Below are positions 1-7,664 of a stretch of 64,000 bases of DNA, piece after piece. A program made the position numbers and the translations under genes. Origin of the DNA: Bosea vaviloviae (GTDB taxonomy: Bacteria > Pseudomonadota > Alphaproteobacteria > Rhizobiales > Beijerinckiaceae); the NCBI RefSeq assembly GCF_001741865.1, contig NZ_CP017147.1, positions 5,943,001-6,007,000 on the forward strand, read 5' to 3'. A model generated the notes under the pieces. That model made no database searches. It was not told where the DNA came from and saw nothing but the letters and a program-made list of their open reading frames with translations. Numbering within the stretch: position 1 is the stretch's first letter; every line of letters starts with the position of its first letter.

Positions 1-1
1 C

Positions 2-175
2 AGCGACCGCGACCACCACGCCATGGTCGAGGCGCTGCGTGCAGGCGATGCGACGCGCCTCGCCGGGCTGATCGCCCATCATATCGTCAAGGACATGATC
101 GAGGCCCAGGCGCACGCTCAGCCATCGACCGAAACCTCCCAGAGCCGGGGCAGCGAGGTCGGAGACGAGGTGTAA
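2..175 (+). CDS. GntR-family transcriptional regulator, C-terminal part (5' end outside window)
   Basis: An open frame enters from the left edge and stops with TAA at 173-175. The visible 57 residues read like the last helices of an FCD ligand-binding domain: a DRDHHAMVEALRAGDA stretch followed by LIAHHI, the usual helix that carries a metal-binding histidine in FadR/VanR-type GntR proteins. The DNA-binding half is not in the window. Its 3' end overlaps the 3' end of the convergent substrate-binding protein gene by 58 bases. It is probably the regulator of a neighbouring uptake operon, but which one cannot be told from here. Confidence 0.7.
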   Translation, partial: SDRDHHAMVEALRAGDATRLAGLIAHHIVKDMIEAQAHAQPSTETSQSRGSEVGDEV

Positions 176-1710
176 CCCTTGACCCGCTTCGAGAAGGCGC
201 CGCCGACGGTGCCGTTATAGAGCATCACCATCGGCACATCGGCGATGAAGCGCTTGTGCAGCTCGTCGAAGATCGCCTGGCGTTCGGCCTTGCCGGCAAC
301 GACCATCGACTTTTCAAGCAGCGCCTGCACCTGCGGATCGTCCCAGAGCTTGCGCGGCTGCTTGTCCTTCGGGCCGGTCATCGATTCGAAGGACAGCGAC
401 GGATCGAGCCGCCCCGAATAGGGGAAGGCCTGGATCTGGTAATTGCCCTTGTTGTAGCGGTCGAGCTGCGTCGCCCATTCCAGTACTTCGATCTCGATAT
501 TGATCCCGGCCGCCTTCAGCATCTGCTGGGCGATGACGGCAGAGTCGAAGCTCTGGGAGTAGCGCTTGTTCGCCAGCATGACGATCTTCTCGCCCTTGTA
601 GCCGGCCTCGGCGAGCAGCTTCTTCGCCGCTGCGGGATCGTATTTCACGCCCTGCTGCTCGACCGGGCCGTGATAGGCCGAAAGCGCCGGAACGATCGAC
701 TGATTGGGCTTGCCGATGCCGTCGGTCACCGCGCCGACGAGCTCGTCGGTATCGATCGCGGCCGCGATGGCACGGCGCAGCTTGACGTTGCCCATCACCG
801 GGTCGCGCGTCTGGATGATCAGCCCGACAAGCCCCATGCTGGAGACGACGGACAGCGATACCTTGTCGCTCTTCTTGAGCTCGGCGATATCGGCATTGGC
901 GACGTCGGGGACGACATCGACATCGCCGCGCGTCAACGCAGCCTTGGCGGTGGCGCTGTCGGGGATGATGACGAAGCGAAGCTCGTCGACGAGCGGCCGC
1001 TTCGCCCCGGTCAAACCGTCGATCTTGCCGGGCAGGGACGCGTAGTCGGCGAAGCGCTCCAGCTTGATGTATTCGCCGCGCTTCCACTCGCCGAGCTTGA
1101 ACGGGCCGGTTCCGATCGGCTTGTCGAAGCTGCCATCGGCCTTAACGGAATCCTTGTGCAGGATGCCCGTCATGGCGCAGTCGGTGCGCGCCAATGAGGT
1201 CAGGAACAGAGCGCTCGGCTTGTCCAGCGTGAACACGACAGTGCGCGTATCAGGCGCCGTCACGCTCTCGACCTTGACCGTGCCACGCCCGTCGAATTCG
1301 GACAGGCAGCGCCAATCCGTCTTCGGATCCATGTAGCGGTTCCAGCTCCAGAGCACGTCCTCCGAGCTCAGGCTGGCGCCGTTGTGGAACTTCACGCCCT
1401 GGCGCAGCGTGAAGCTGTAGGTCTTGCCGTCGCCGGAAATCTCGACCTTTTCGGCCAGCAGCGGCTTGGGCAAGGCGTCCTCGCCATAGGCGACCAGCCC
1501 CTCGACCATATGGAGCACGACGCCGTCGGTGTTGTGGTCGCGGTTGACGCCGGGATTGATCGAACGGATGTCGAAGGGCAATTGAACGCGCAGGCTGCTC
1601 GCCTGCGCCGAAGCGGTGATCGTCACGCCCAGCATGAGGCCGGCGACGAGACTTGCGGCGGGACTTGCAACAGGACTTGCGAACCACGAATTCCATCGAC
1701 GCATCGGCAT
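118..1710 (-). CDS. ABC transporter periplasmic substrate-binding protein, peptide/dipeptide type (SBP_bac_5)
   Basis: The 530-residue product has a Sec-type signal peptide (hydrophobic run around residues 13-36, ending near ASAQA) followed by the family 5 solute-binding fold: an early RSINPG segment, then YSFTLRQGVKFHNG near residue 95, the hallmark of DppA/OppA-like proteins, and a GTGPFKL segment in the middle. It would capture a peptide-like or nickel/opine-type ligand in the periplasm. The gene lies 48 bases downstream of the C45 hydrolase gene on the same strand and probably forms an operon with it. No permease follows it, so it may feed the permeases encoded at 9318-11082, which also have their own binding protein. 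Ligand unknown. Confidence 0.88.
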   Translation of the reverse strand: MPMRRWNSWFASPVASPAASLVAGLMLGVTITASAQASSLRVQLPFDIRSINPGVNRDHNTDGVVLHMVEGLVAYGEDALPKPLLAEKVEISGDGKTYSFTLRQGVKFHNGASLSSEDVLWSWNRYMDPKTDWRCLSEFDGRGTVKVESVTAPDTRTVVFTLDKPSALFLTSLARTDCAMTGILHKDSVKADGSFDKPIGTGPFKLGEWKRGEYIKLERFADYASLPGKIDGLTGAKRPLVDELRFVIIPDSATAKAALTRGDVDVVPDVANADIAELKKSDKVSLSVVSSMGLVGLIIQTRDPVMGNVKLRRAIAAAIDTDELVGAVTDGIGKPNQSIVPALSAYHGPVEQQGVKYDPAAAKKLLAEAGYKGEKIVMLANKRYSQSFDSAVIAQQMLKAAGINIEIEVLEWATQLDRYNKGNYQIQAFPYSGRLDPSLSFESMTGPKDKQPRKLWDDPQVQALLEKSMVVAGKAERQAIFDELHKRFIADVPMVMLYNGTVGGAFSKRVKGYTSSPTSLPRLWEVSVDG

Positions 1711-1758
1711 GTTCCCCTCTTTTTTATGACGAGCTGTTCGGCCGGCAGGTGGATTCCG

Positions 1759-2901
1759 CTATTCGGCGGCCTGCGCGAGCGTGACCGGCTCGTCCGTCAG
1801 GCTGTAGCGCGTGAAGACCCGGTTCAGCGCCGGCAGCAGAGCGACCTCCATGCTCCCCTTGGCCGGCTCCATGATCACCATCGCGACGGTGGCCGACAGA
1901 TTGCCGGCGTCGTTGAGGCGCGGCGGCCGGCAGACCGAATGGGGGGTAAGAAAATCGTCGAAGAAGGCGTGCTTGAGGTCAGCGACCGTCAGCTTCCCGC
2001 CGGCCTCGTCGAGCAGCTTCTTCACGCGCCAGTCGCGGTAGAAGCTTTCGGGGACGCGCGGAATGCCGGTGTCCTTCAGCTTCGTCAGCGCCACCTGCCC
2101 GACCCAGTGATTGGCATGCACGATCAGCCCCTCGCTCGGATAGATCGGAAAGGCCTCGTCCGGCGCGCATTCGAAGTCGATCGCGAAGCCCTTCACCGTC
2201 GAGAGCATCATGTTGTTCGAGCAGGCCTTGGGCGTCGTCGCGACCGCCTTGATCGCGTAGGCGAGATGCTCCTGCTCCAGCACCTTGCGGCGGATCAGGG
2301 CGAGCGGCACGCCCACTTGCGTGAAATCCCGCTCGGATTCGAGATAGTTCGCGGTGATGCTGATGCCGGCGGCGTTGGTGCCGCAGCGGGCAAGCCCGCC
2401 GGCCTCGACGAAGGTCAGGAAATCCGGCCCGTCCTCGCGGCGCACCCGCAGCACGATCGCGGTCTCCGCGCATTCGGCCTTCCAGTCCCAGTTCTGGCCA
2501 TGGATCAAGTCGCCGCTGGCGCTGCGCTCGGGCAGGATCACCGCGCCGGTGCAGCCATCGTCGAGCTCCTCGGTCTCGGCGATCGGCGTGCCCTTGATGA
2601 GCTTGGCCTTGGCGATCACCTCGGTGCGGGCATTGATCATGACGACGTCTTCGAGCGGCACCTTGGCGCCGTCGGCGATGCCGCGCATCTCCTCGATGTA
2701 ATGCGCGCCGAAGGCTTCGATCTCGCGGGAGAATTCGGCGATCAGGGCCGATTTCGCGGCGGCGTCATAGCCGAGATCCCCCAGCTGGCTGCCATAGAGC
2801 TCGATCGAGCGCTTGACGCGCTGCGGCACCGCGGCGCCATGCTGGCGGCCGCGCTCATAGGGCGAACCCGAAACATCGACGAAGGGGCAAGGTTCAACCA
2901 T
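1759..2901 (-). CDS. C45-family autoproteolytic acyltransferase/hydrolase (isopenicillin-N acyltransferase-like)
   Basis: The 380-residue protein resembles acyl-CoA:6-aminopenicillanate acyltransferase and related Ntn hydrolases. The probable N-terminal nucleophile exposed by self-cleavage is Cys117 in the DDGCTG motif, and IHGQNWDWK about 15 residues later is the conserved strand of this fold. The early SPYERGRQHG segment is also typical. ATG at 2901 is preferred because a GAGGAG ribosome-binding site sits just upstream; the frame stays open further but would run into the divergent promoter. Family members cleave or transfer acyl amide bonds; the substrate here is unknown. It is divergent from a GntR gene and upstream of a substrate-binding protein, so hydrolysis of an imported N-acyl compound is a reasonable inference. 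Confidence 0.82.
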   Translation of the reverse strand: MVEPCPFVDVSGSPYERGRQHGAAVPQRVKRSIELYGSQLGDLGYDAAAKSALIAEFSREIEAFGAHYIEEMRGIADGAKVPLEDVVMINARTEVIAKAKLIKGTPIAETEELDDGCTGAVILPERSASGDLIHGQNWDWKAECAETAIVLRVRREDGPDFLTFVEAGGLARCGTNAAGISITANYLESERDFTQVGVPLALIRRKVLEQEHLAYAIKAVATTPKACSNNMMLSTVKGFAIDFECAPDEAFPIYPSEGLIVHANHWVGQVALTKLKDTGIPRVPESFYRDWRVKKLLDEAGGKLTVADLKHAFFDDFLTPHSVCRPPRLNDAGNLSATVAMVIMEPAKGSMEVALLPALNRVFTRYSLTDEPVTLAQAAE

Positions 2902-2952
2902 GGTCGGGCTCCTCATAGCGCTCTGGCGTACCGTCAATCCATGATGTATTTC

Positions 2953-2970
2953 ATTGCCAACTAAGACAAT
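2953..2970. promoter_or_regulatory. Imperfect inverted repeat between divergent C45 and GntR genes, possible GntR operator
   Basis: ATTGCC and GACAAT arms, with one mismatch, are separated by six bases in the 82-base space between the two divergent start codons. The half-site AAGACAAT recurs in reverse orientation as ATTGTCTT just upstream of the aminotransferase gene at 3893-3900. Shared sites at the two promoters flanking the GntR gene fit autoregulation and control of both neighbours. This is inferred from the repeats alone. Confidence 0.35.
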
Positions 2971-2983
2971 CAAGAGTTTTTCA

Positions 2984-3865
2984 ATGACGACCCCCACCCG
3001 GCTGCAGCAGGACATCGCCGAGCGCATCCTCCAGATGGTGCGCGAGGATGGCCTGGAAGCCGGCGCCTGGCTGAACGAGAACAGCGCCGCGCGCCGCCTG
3101 AACGTCTCGCGCACGCCGGTCCGCGCCGCCCTGGACTATCTCGCTGGACAGGGCGTCGTGCGACGCCATCCCAACAAGGGCGTCGAGTTGCTGAGCACGC
3201 CGGCGACGACCGCGGGCAATGGCGGAAATCCCGACACCACCGAACTCGCCATGGTCAAGATCGCCCATGACCGCGAGACCGGGCAGCTTCCCGACGACAT
3301 CTCCGAGCTGGAGGTGATGCGGCGCTACGAGCTCAGCCGGCCCGAGGTTCAACGCCTCCTCGCCCGCCTCGCCGACCTCGACATGGTCGAGCGCAAGCCC
3401 GGCTATGGCTGGCGCTTCCTGCACGATCTGCGCGACCCTTCAGCCCATGACGAGCGCTACCGCTTCCGGCTGCTGATCGAACCCATGGCGCTGCTGGAAC
3501 CTGGTTTCTCGCTCGAACAGGGCTGGATCGATGAGATGCGCGCGCGCCATCGCGAGACGCTCGAACGCCCCTGGCGCGAGGCCTCCAGCATCGGCTTCTA
3601 CGAGATGAACGCCGATTTCCATGAGGGATTGGCGGCAGCCTCGGGCAATCGCTACATCCACTCGGCAATCAGGCGGCAGAACCAGCTGCGCCGCCTGTCC
3701 AATTACGACTGGGTCTTCGGCCTCGAGCGCGTCGTGGTGAACTGCCGCGAACATTTGCAGATGTTGGACTGTCTCGAAGCCGGCGACCGCGAACTCGCCT
3801 CCGCCCTGATGCGCAGCCATCTCCAGCGGGCCAGCCAACTCCGCCGCGCCAACGGGTTCGACTGA
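2984..3865 (+). CDS. GntR-family regulator with two winged-helix segments and an FCD domain
   Basis: The 293-residue protein starts with a GntR winged helix (residues about 5-70, with ARRLNVSRTPVRAALDYLAGQG as recognition region). A second segment (about 95-145) with MRRYELSRPEVQRLLARLADLDMVE looks like another winged helix, followed by a helical FCD-like ligand domain ending near QRASQLRR. ATG 2984 is chosen over the TTG at 2954, which would lie in the middle of the divergent promoter. It is divergent from the C45/binding-protein operon and 85 bases upstream of the aminotransferase, so local control is likely. Two DNA-binding modules in one chain are uncommon in this family. Confidence 0.85.
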   Translation: MTTPTRLQQDIAERILQMVREDGLEAGAWLNENSAARRLNVSRTPVRAALDYLAGQGVVRRHPNKGVELLSTPATTAGNGGNPDTTELAMVKIAHDRETGQLPDDISELEVMRRYELSRPEVQRLLARLADLDMVERKPGYGWRFLHDLRDPSAHDERYRFRLLIEPMALLEPGFSLEQGWIDEMRARHRETLERPWREASSIGFYEMNADFHEGLAAASGNRYIHSAIRRQNQLRRLSNYDWVFGLERVVVNCREHLQMLDCLEAGDRELASALMRSHLQRASQLRRANGFD

Positions 3866-3894
3866 ATCGCGAAACGACACCATCGAACAGATAT

Positions 3895-3918
3895 TGTCTT
3901 TCGTGACCAACAAAGACA
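3895..3918. promoter_or_regulatory. Perfect 7-base inverted repeat upstream of the aminotransferase, possible operator
   Basis: TGTCTTT at 3895-3901 and AAAGACA at 3912-3918 are separated by ten bases and lie between the GntR stop and the aminotransferase start. The left arm contains the ATTGTCTT word also found, in reverse, upstream of the GntR gene. It may bind the preceding GntR protein; no experimental support can be seen in sequence. Confidence 0.35.
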
Positions 3919-3950
3919 TCATGGGCACCTTGCTTCGCCGAGGACCGCTC

Positions 3951-5291
3951 ATGACCGCCCATGCCGCCCCACCCCAGCCCCGTCTCGCCAACCGGCGCGA
4001 TGCCTTCTGGATGCCGTTCACGCCGATGCGCGGCTTTCAAAGCGAGCCGATGCTGTTCGAAAGCGCGCAGGGCATGCATTACGTCACGCCGGAGGGCCGG
4101 CGCATCCTCGACGGCATGGCGGGGCTCTGGTGCGTCAACGCCGGCCACGGCCAGCCGCGCATCGTCGAGGCCATTCGCGAGGCCGCCGGCCGGCTCGATT
4201 TCGTCTCCTCCTTCAAGATGAGCCACCCGGCCGCGGAAGCCTATGCGCAGCGGCTTTGCGAGTTCGCGCCCGAGGGCATCGACCATGTCTTCTTCGTCAA
4301 TTCGGGCTCAGAGGCCGTCGACACGGCACTGAAGATCGCCCGCGCCTATCACCATGCCAGGGGCCAGGCCGGCCGCACCAAGCTGATCGGACGCCACAAG
4401 AGCTATCACGGCGTCGGCTTTGGCGGCCTCTCTGTCGCCGGCATCGGCCGCCACAAGGCCGCCTTCGGTCCGCTGCTCGCCGATGTCGCCCATCTGCCGC
4501 TGCCCTATGACCGCGCCAGCATGGCCTTTTCGCGCGGCCAGCCTGAGGGCGGGGCGAGCGCGTCCGAGGCGCTGGAGACCTTGCTGCAGATCCATGATCC
4601 CTCGACGGTCGCCGCCGTCATCGTCGAGCCCGTCACCGGCTCGGGCGGCGTCTACCCGCCGCCGAAGGGCTATCTCGAACGCCTGCGCGCGATCTGCGAC
4701 AAGCATGGCATCCTCTTGATCTTCGACGAGGTCATCACCGGCTTCGGCCGGTTGGGCACGCCCTTCGCGGCCCAGGCCTATGGCGTCAAGCCCGATCTGA
4801 TGAGCTGCGCCAAGGGCATGACCAACGGCGCCGTGCCGATGGGCGGCGTGCTCGTCGCCAGCCATGTCTATGAGGCCTTCATGGCCGGACCGCCGGAGGC
4901 GGTCGAGCTCTTCCACGGCTACACCTATTCGGCCCATCCGCTCGCCTGCGCGGCGGGCCTGGCGACGCTCGATATCTTCGCCGAGCAGGATCTGCTCGGA
5001 CGCCTGCGCGGCGTGCTGCCACTCTGGCAGGATCGCGCCCACCGCCTGAAGGGCGCGCCGCATGTCGCGGATATCCGCACGGCCGGGCTGCTCTGCGCCA
5101 TCGATCTCTCGCCACGCCCCGGTGCCGAGGGCGCGCGCGGCGGCGCCTGCGCCAGGCTCTGCTACGAGGCCGACCTCTTGATCCGCAATGCCGGCGACAC
5201 GCTCGTGCTGTCGCCGCCGCTGGTCATCGCGCCCGACGAGATCGAGACGATCTTCGCGACGATCGAGGCTGCCTTGTCGCGGATCGATTGA
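3951..5291 (+). CDS. Class III aminotransferase, omega-amino acid:pyruvate type
   Basis: The 446-residue product is a PLP-dependent fold type I enzyme. It has FWMPFTPMR near the N terminus, as in beta-alanine:pyruvate aminotransferases, the phosphate-binding NSGSEAVDTALK, the cofactor aspartate in LLIFDEVITGFGR, and the Schiff-base Lys288 in SCAKGMTNGAVP. Members move an amino group from omega-amino acids or amines to pyruvate. ATG 3951 is chosen because AGGA precedes it and the conserved region begins about 18 residues later; ATG 3921 and TTG 3894 are alternatives. It follows the GntR regulator and ends 12 bases before the convergent M24 gene, so it may process an amine released by the hydrolases of this locus. 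Confidence 0.88.
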   Translation: MTAHAAPPQPRLANRRDAFWMPFTPMRGFQSEPMLFESAQGMHYVTPEGRRILDGMAGLWCVNAGHGQPRIVEAIREAAGRLDFVSSFKMSHPAAEAYAQRLCEFAPEGIDHVFFVNSGSEAVDTALKIARAYHHARGQAGRTKLIGRHKSYHGVGFGGLSVAGIGRHKAAFGPLLADVAHLPLPYDRASMAFSRGQPEGGASASEALETLLQIHDPSTVAAVIVEPVTGSGGVYPPPKGYLERLRAICDKHGILLIFDEVITGFGRLGTPFAAQAYGVKPDLMSCAKGMTNGAVPMGGVLVASHVYEAFMAGPPEAVELFHGYTYSAHPLACAAGLATLDIFAEQDLLGRLRGVLPLWQDRAHRLKGAPHVADIRTAGLLCAIDLSPRPGAEGARGGACARLCYEADLLIRNAGDTLVLSPPLVIAPDEIETIFATIEAALSRID

Positions 5292-5303
5292 GAGGGCTTC
5301 CGG

Positions 5304-6437
5304 TCAGAGCTGCGGGCCGCCGGCCCGCAGCAACTCCCTCGCCGTCCCCGTCAATCGTTCCCCGCCGCCCGCGCGAACGACGACGGTTTCGCTGAAACCG
5401 AGTCCACCGGCCGAGACATACATGTGGAAGACCATGCCCTCCTCCAGTCGCCATGTCGCATTGGGCAGGAAGACGCGTGAAAAATCGCTCGGGCGCGGCG
5501 TCCGTGCGTAAAGCCCAAGCGTATAGCCGCTGACATTGTCGTAAGCCGGCCGCAGGCGCTCAGCGAGCACCGCCTCGCGCAGGACGGCGTCGACCTCGCC
5601 AGCGAGCGCGCCCGGCCGCATCGCCGCGAATTGCCGGTCCTGCAAAGCGACGAGCCGCTCGGCAAGCGGCGCAAGCCCGCGCCGGTCCGAGCCGATCAGC
5701 ACCGGCCGCATCAGCCTTGCGCCATAGTTTGCGACTTTCGGGATCAATTCGACATGCAGCACGTCGCCGTCATCGAGCGGCAGCGCGGTCATCACGCCAT
5801 GCAGGAATTCGTGATCACCGAGGCCGGGCACGATCGGCCCCGTCTCGCCGGTATCGGCGCCATTCTCCAGGAAGCTTGCAGCCGCGATGGCAGCGGCCGC
5901 ACGCGGAGACAACCCCGGCTGCGCCCGTGCCGTGATGGCCGCCATGGCCTTGTCGGCGATCCCGGCGGCCTGCGCCAGCAGCGCGATCTCGGCCTCGGAT
6001 TTGACCTGGCGCAGCAGATCGCTCGCGCCCGGCATGTCGATGAACCGCGCCTCCGGCAGAAGCGCCTGGAGCCGGTCGCGCGTTGCGGCCGTGAAGCCAT
6101 AGGAGTTGTGGTCGGCCCCGATTCGTGCGGCGGCATGGCCCCGGGTGCGGATCGCCTCGGCCATCACCGCATGCGGCTCGGCCGTGTCGGCAAAGCCCTG
6201 GATATCGGAAAACCAGCAGGCGTTGCGGCAGGGCTGTGCATCGAGCGCGCGCAGCACGAACCAGGGTTCTCCCGTGAGCGGCAGGAAAGCCGCGCGATAC
6301 ATCGTCTCGGAGACGGTGTAGCCGGTCAGCCAGGCCAGGCATTCGGCATGGTCGATCAGGAAGAGATCGACACCGGCCTCGACCATCGCGGCCCGCGCCC
6401 TGGCCCCGCGCCGCGCGAACTCCTCGCGCGCGAACAT
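5304..6437 (-). CDS. M24-fold (creatinase/Xaa-Pro peptidase-like) protein lacking most metal ligands
   Basis: The 377-residue protein has the two-domain layout of creatinase and aminopeptidase P: an N-terminal domain to about residue 140, then a pita-bread domain with QVKSEAEIALLAQAA. Of the five metal ligands of active M24 peptidases only the last is obvious (Glu350 in GFSETVVV). The two aspartates appear as Glu230 and Arg241, the histidine as Tyr305 and the first glutamate is replaced near residues 340-341. Creatinase itself works without metal, so this may be a metal-free hydrolase rather than a dead enzyme. It is the last gene of the transporter operon, three bases after the M20-like gene. 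Confidence 0.83.
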   Translation of the reverse strand: MFAREEFARRGARARAAMVEAGVDLFLIDHAECLAWLTGYTVSETMYRAAFLPLTGEPWFVLRALDAQPCRNACWFSDIQGFADTAEPHAVMAEAIRTRGHAAARIGADHNSYGFTAATRDRLQALLPEARFIDMPGASDLLRQVKSEAEIALLAQAAGIADKAMAAITARAQPGLSPRAAAAIAAASFLENGADTGETGPIVPGLGDHEFLHGVMTALPLDDGDVLHVELIPKVANYGARLMRPVLIGSDRRGLAPLAERLVALQDRQFAAMRPGALAGEVDAVLREAVLAERLRPAYDNVSGYTLGLYARTPRPSDFSRVFLPNATWRLEEGMVFHMYVSAGGLGFSETVVVRAGGGERLTGTARELLRAGGPQL

Positions 6438-6440
6438 CGC

Positions 6441-7664
6441 TCAGGCGATCTCGCAGATATCGAGGATGCAGAGCATGTAGATCCGGATCATGGCGAGGTA
6501 GTCGACGATCTCGACGCGCTCATCGGGCATGGTGTTGTAGCGCCCGCCCGGACCGCAGACGATGCCTTCCATGCCGAGCTCCGCATAGAAATGGCCGGCA
6601 TCGGTGCCGAAGAAGCCGGGAGGCGCGATCGCCCCGGTCGGCTGCGCCTCGCCGCGCACCTCCTGATAGGCGGCATTGATCGTCTTGACGATGCGGGCGT
6701 CCCTGGCGACCTCGAAGGCCGGCATCGACCTGTGGCCCTCTTCCTTCTCGGTGCGGATCGTCGCCTTCAGACCGGGGAAGCGCGCCTCCAGCGCATCGAG
6801 CTCGCGGCGCATGTCGGCGATGGCGCCGGCCTCGGTCTGGCCCGGCGCATAGCGCCCCGAGCCCTTGATCCGGGCGAAGTCGGCGACCTGCGGCGCGCGC
6901 CATTCATGCAGCTCCTTGCCGAGCGCACCGCGAACCACGCCGACATGGACGCGGTTGATCGAACGGTGCTCGTCGGAGTTCGCGCCGGAGAAGGTCATCG
7001 CGTTGAGGCGCGGGATCAGGTCGCAGGCCGCCACGATGGCATCGACCGCCTGCTCGCGCTTGGAGAGATGGCGGGTGTTGCCGGTCAGCTCGATCACGAA
7101 GGTGAAGGCACAGGCATGCATGGTGATGGCCTGCAGGTCGCTCGGTTCGGAGTTGATGAAGTAGTCGGCCTTCACCCCGCTCCTGATCGCCGCGACCGTG
7201 CCGACACCGCCCTGCAATTCGCCGACGACATAGGTCAGCACGACATCGCCCTTCAGCTTCACACCGGCGTCGATCAGCGTCTTGACCGCGCAGAAATAGG
7301 CAGCATCCCCCGCCTTCATGTTGGAGACGCCGATGCCGTAGATGAACTCCTTGTCGACCAGCCCACCCCAGGGATCGACCGTCCAGCCCTCGGTCGCCGG
7401 GTTGGTGTCGAGATGGCCGTTGAACAGCAGGCTCTTGCCCCCACCTGTTCCCTTCCAGCGGCCGATGGCGTTGACGCGCTCGCCGACGACCGGCTGCAAT
7501 TCGGCCTCGATGCCAATTTCGCGCATCCTCTCGGCCATGAAGGCGGCGAGCACGCGCTCGCCTTCCGTCTCCGAATAGCTCTTGTGGCGCGCCATCGCGC
7601 TGAGGAAATCGAGGGCGGCTTTCTCGTCGAGACGAGCCAGGAGGGCGGCGCGATCCATCGTCAA
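6441..7664 (-). CDS. M20-family hydrolase-like protein with altered metal site
   Basis: The 407-residue product aligns by eye with ArgE/DapE-type amidohydrolases: LLFNGHLDT (His84, Asp86), GWTVDPWGG, then GIGVSNMKAG where the usual bridging Asp is Asn115, VVGELQGG where general base Glu149 is kept but the next metal ligand is Leu150, INSEPSD (Glu173 kept), and GPGGRYNTMPDE where the last histidine is Thr378. Three of five ligand positions therefore differ. Its start codon overlaps the stop of the ABC ATPase gene by four bases, which indicates translational coupling. It may hydrolyse an unusual substrate, act without two metals, or have a binding role; no function is assigned. Confidence 0.85.
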   Translation of the reverse strand: MTMDRAALLARLDEKAALDFLSAMARHKSYSETEGERVLAAFMAERMREIGIEAELQPVVGERVNAIGRWKGTGGGKSLLFNGHLDTNPATEGWTVDPWGGLVDKEFIYGIGVSNMKAGDAAYFCAVKTLIDAGVKLKGDVVLTYVVGELQGGVGTVAAIRSGVKADYFINSEPSDLQAITMHACAFTFVIELTGNTRHLSKREQAVDAIVAACDLIPRLNAMTFSGANSDEHRSINRVHVGVVRGALGKELHEWRAPQVADFARIKGSGRYAPGQTEAGAIADMRRELDALEARFPGLKATIRTEKEEGHRSMPAFEVARDARIVKTINAAYQEVRGEAQPTGAIAPPGFFGTDAGHFYAELGMEGIVCGPGGRYNTMPDERVEIVDYLAMIRIYMLCILDICEIA

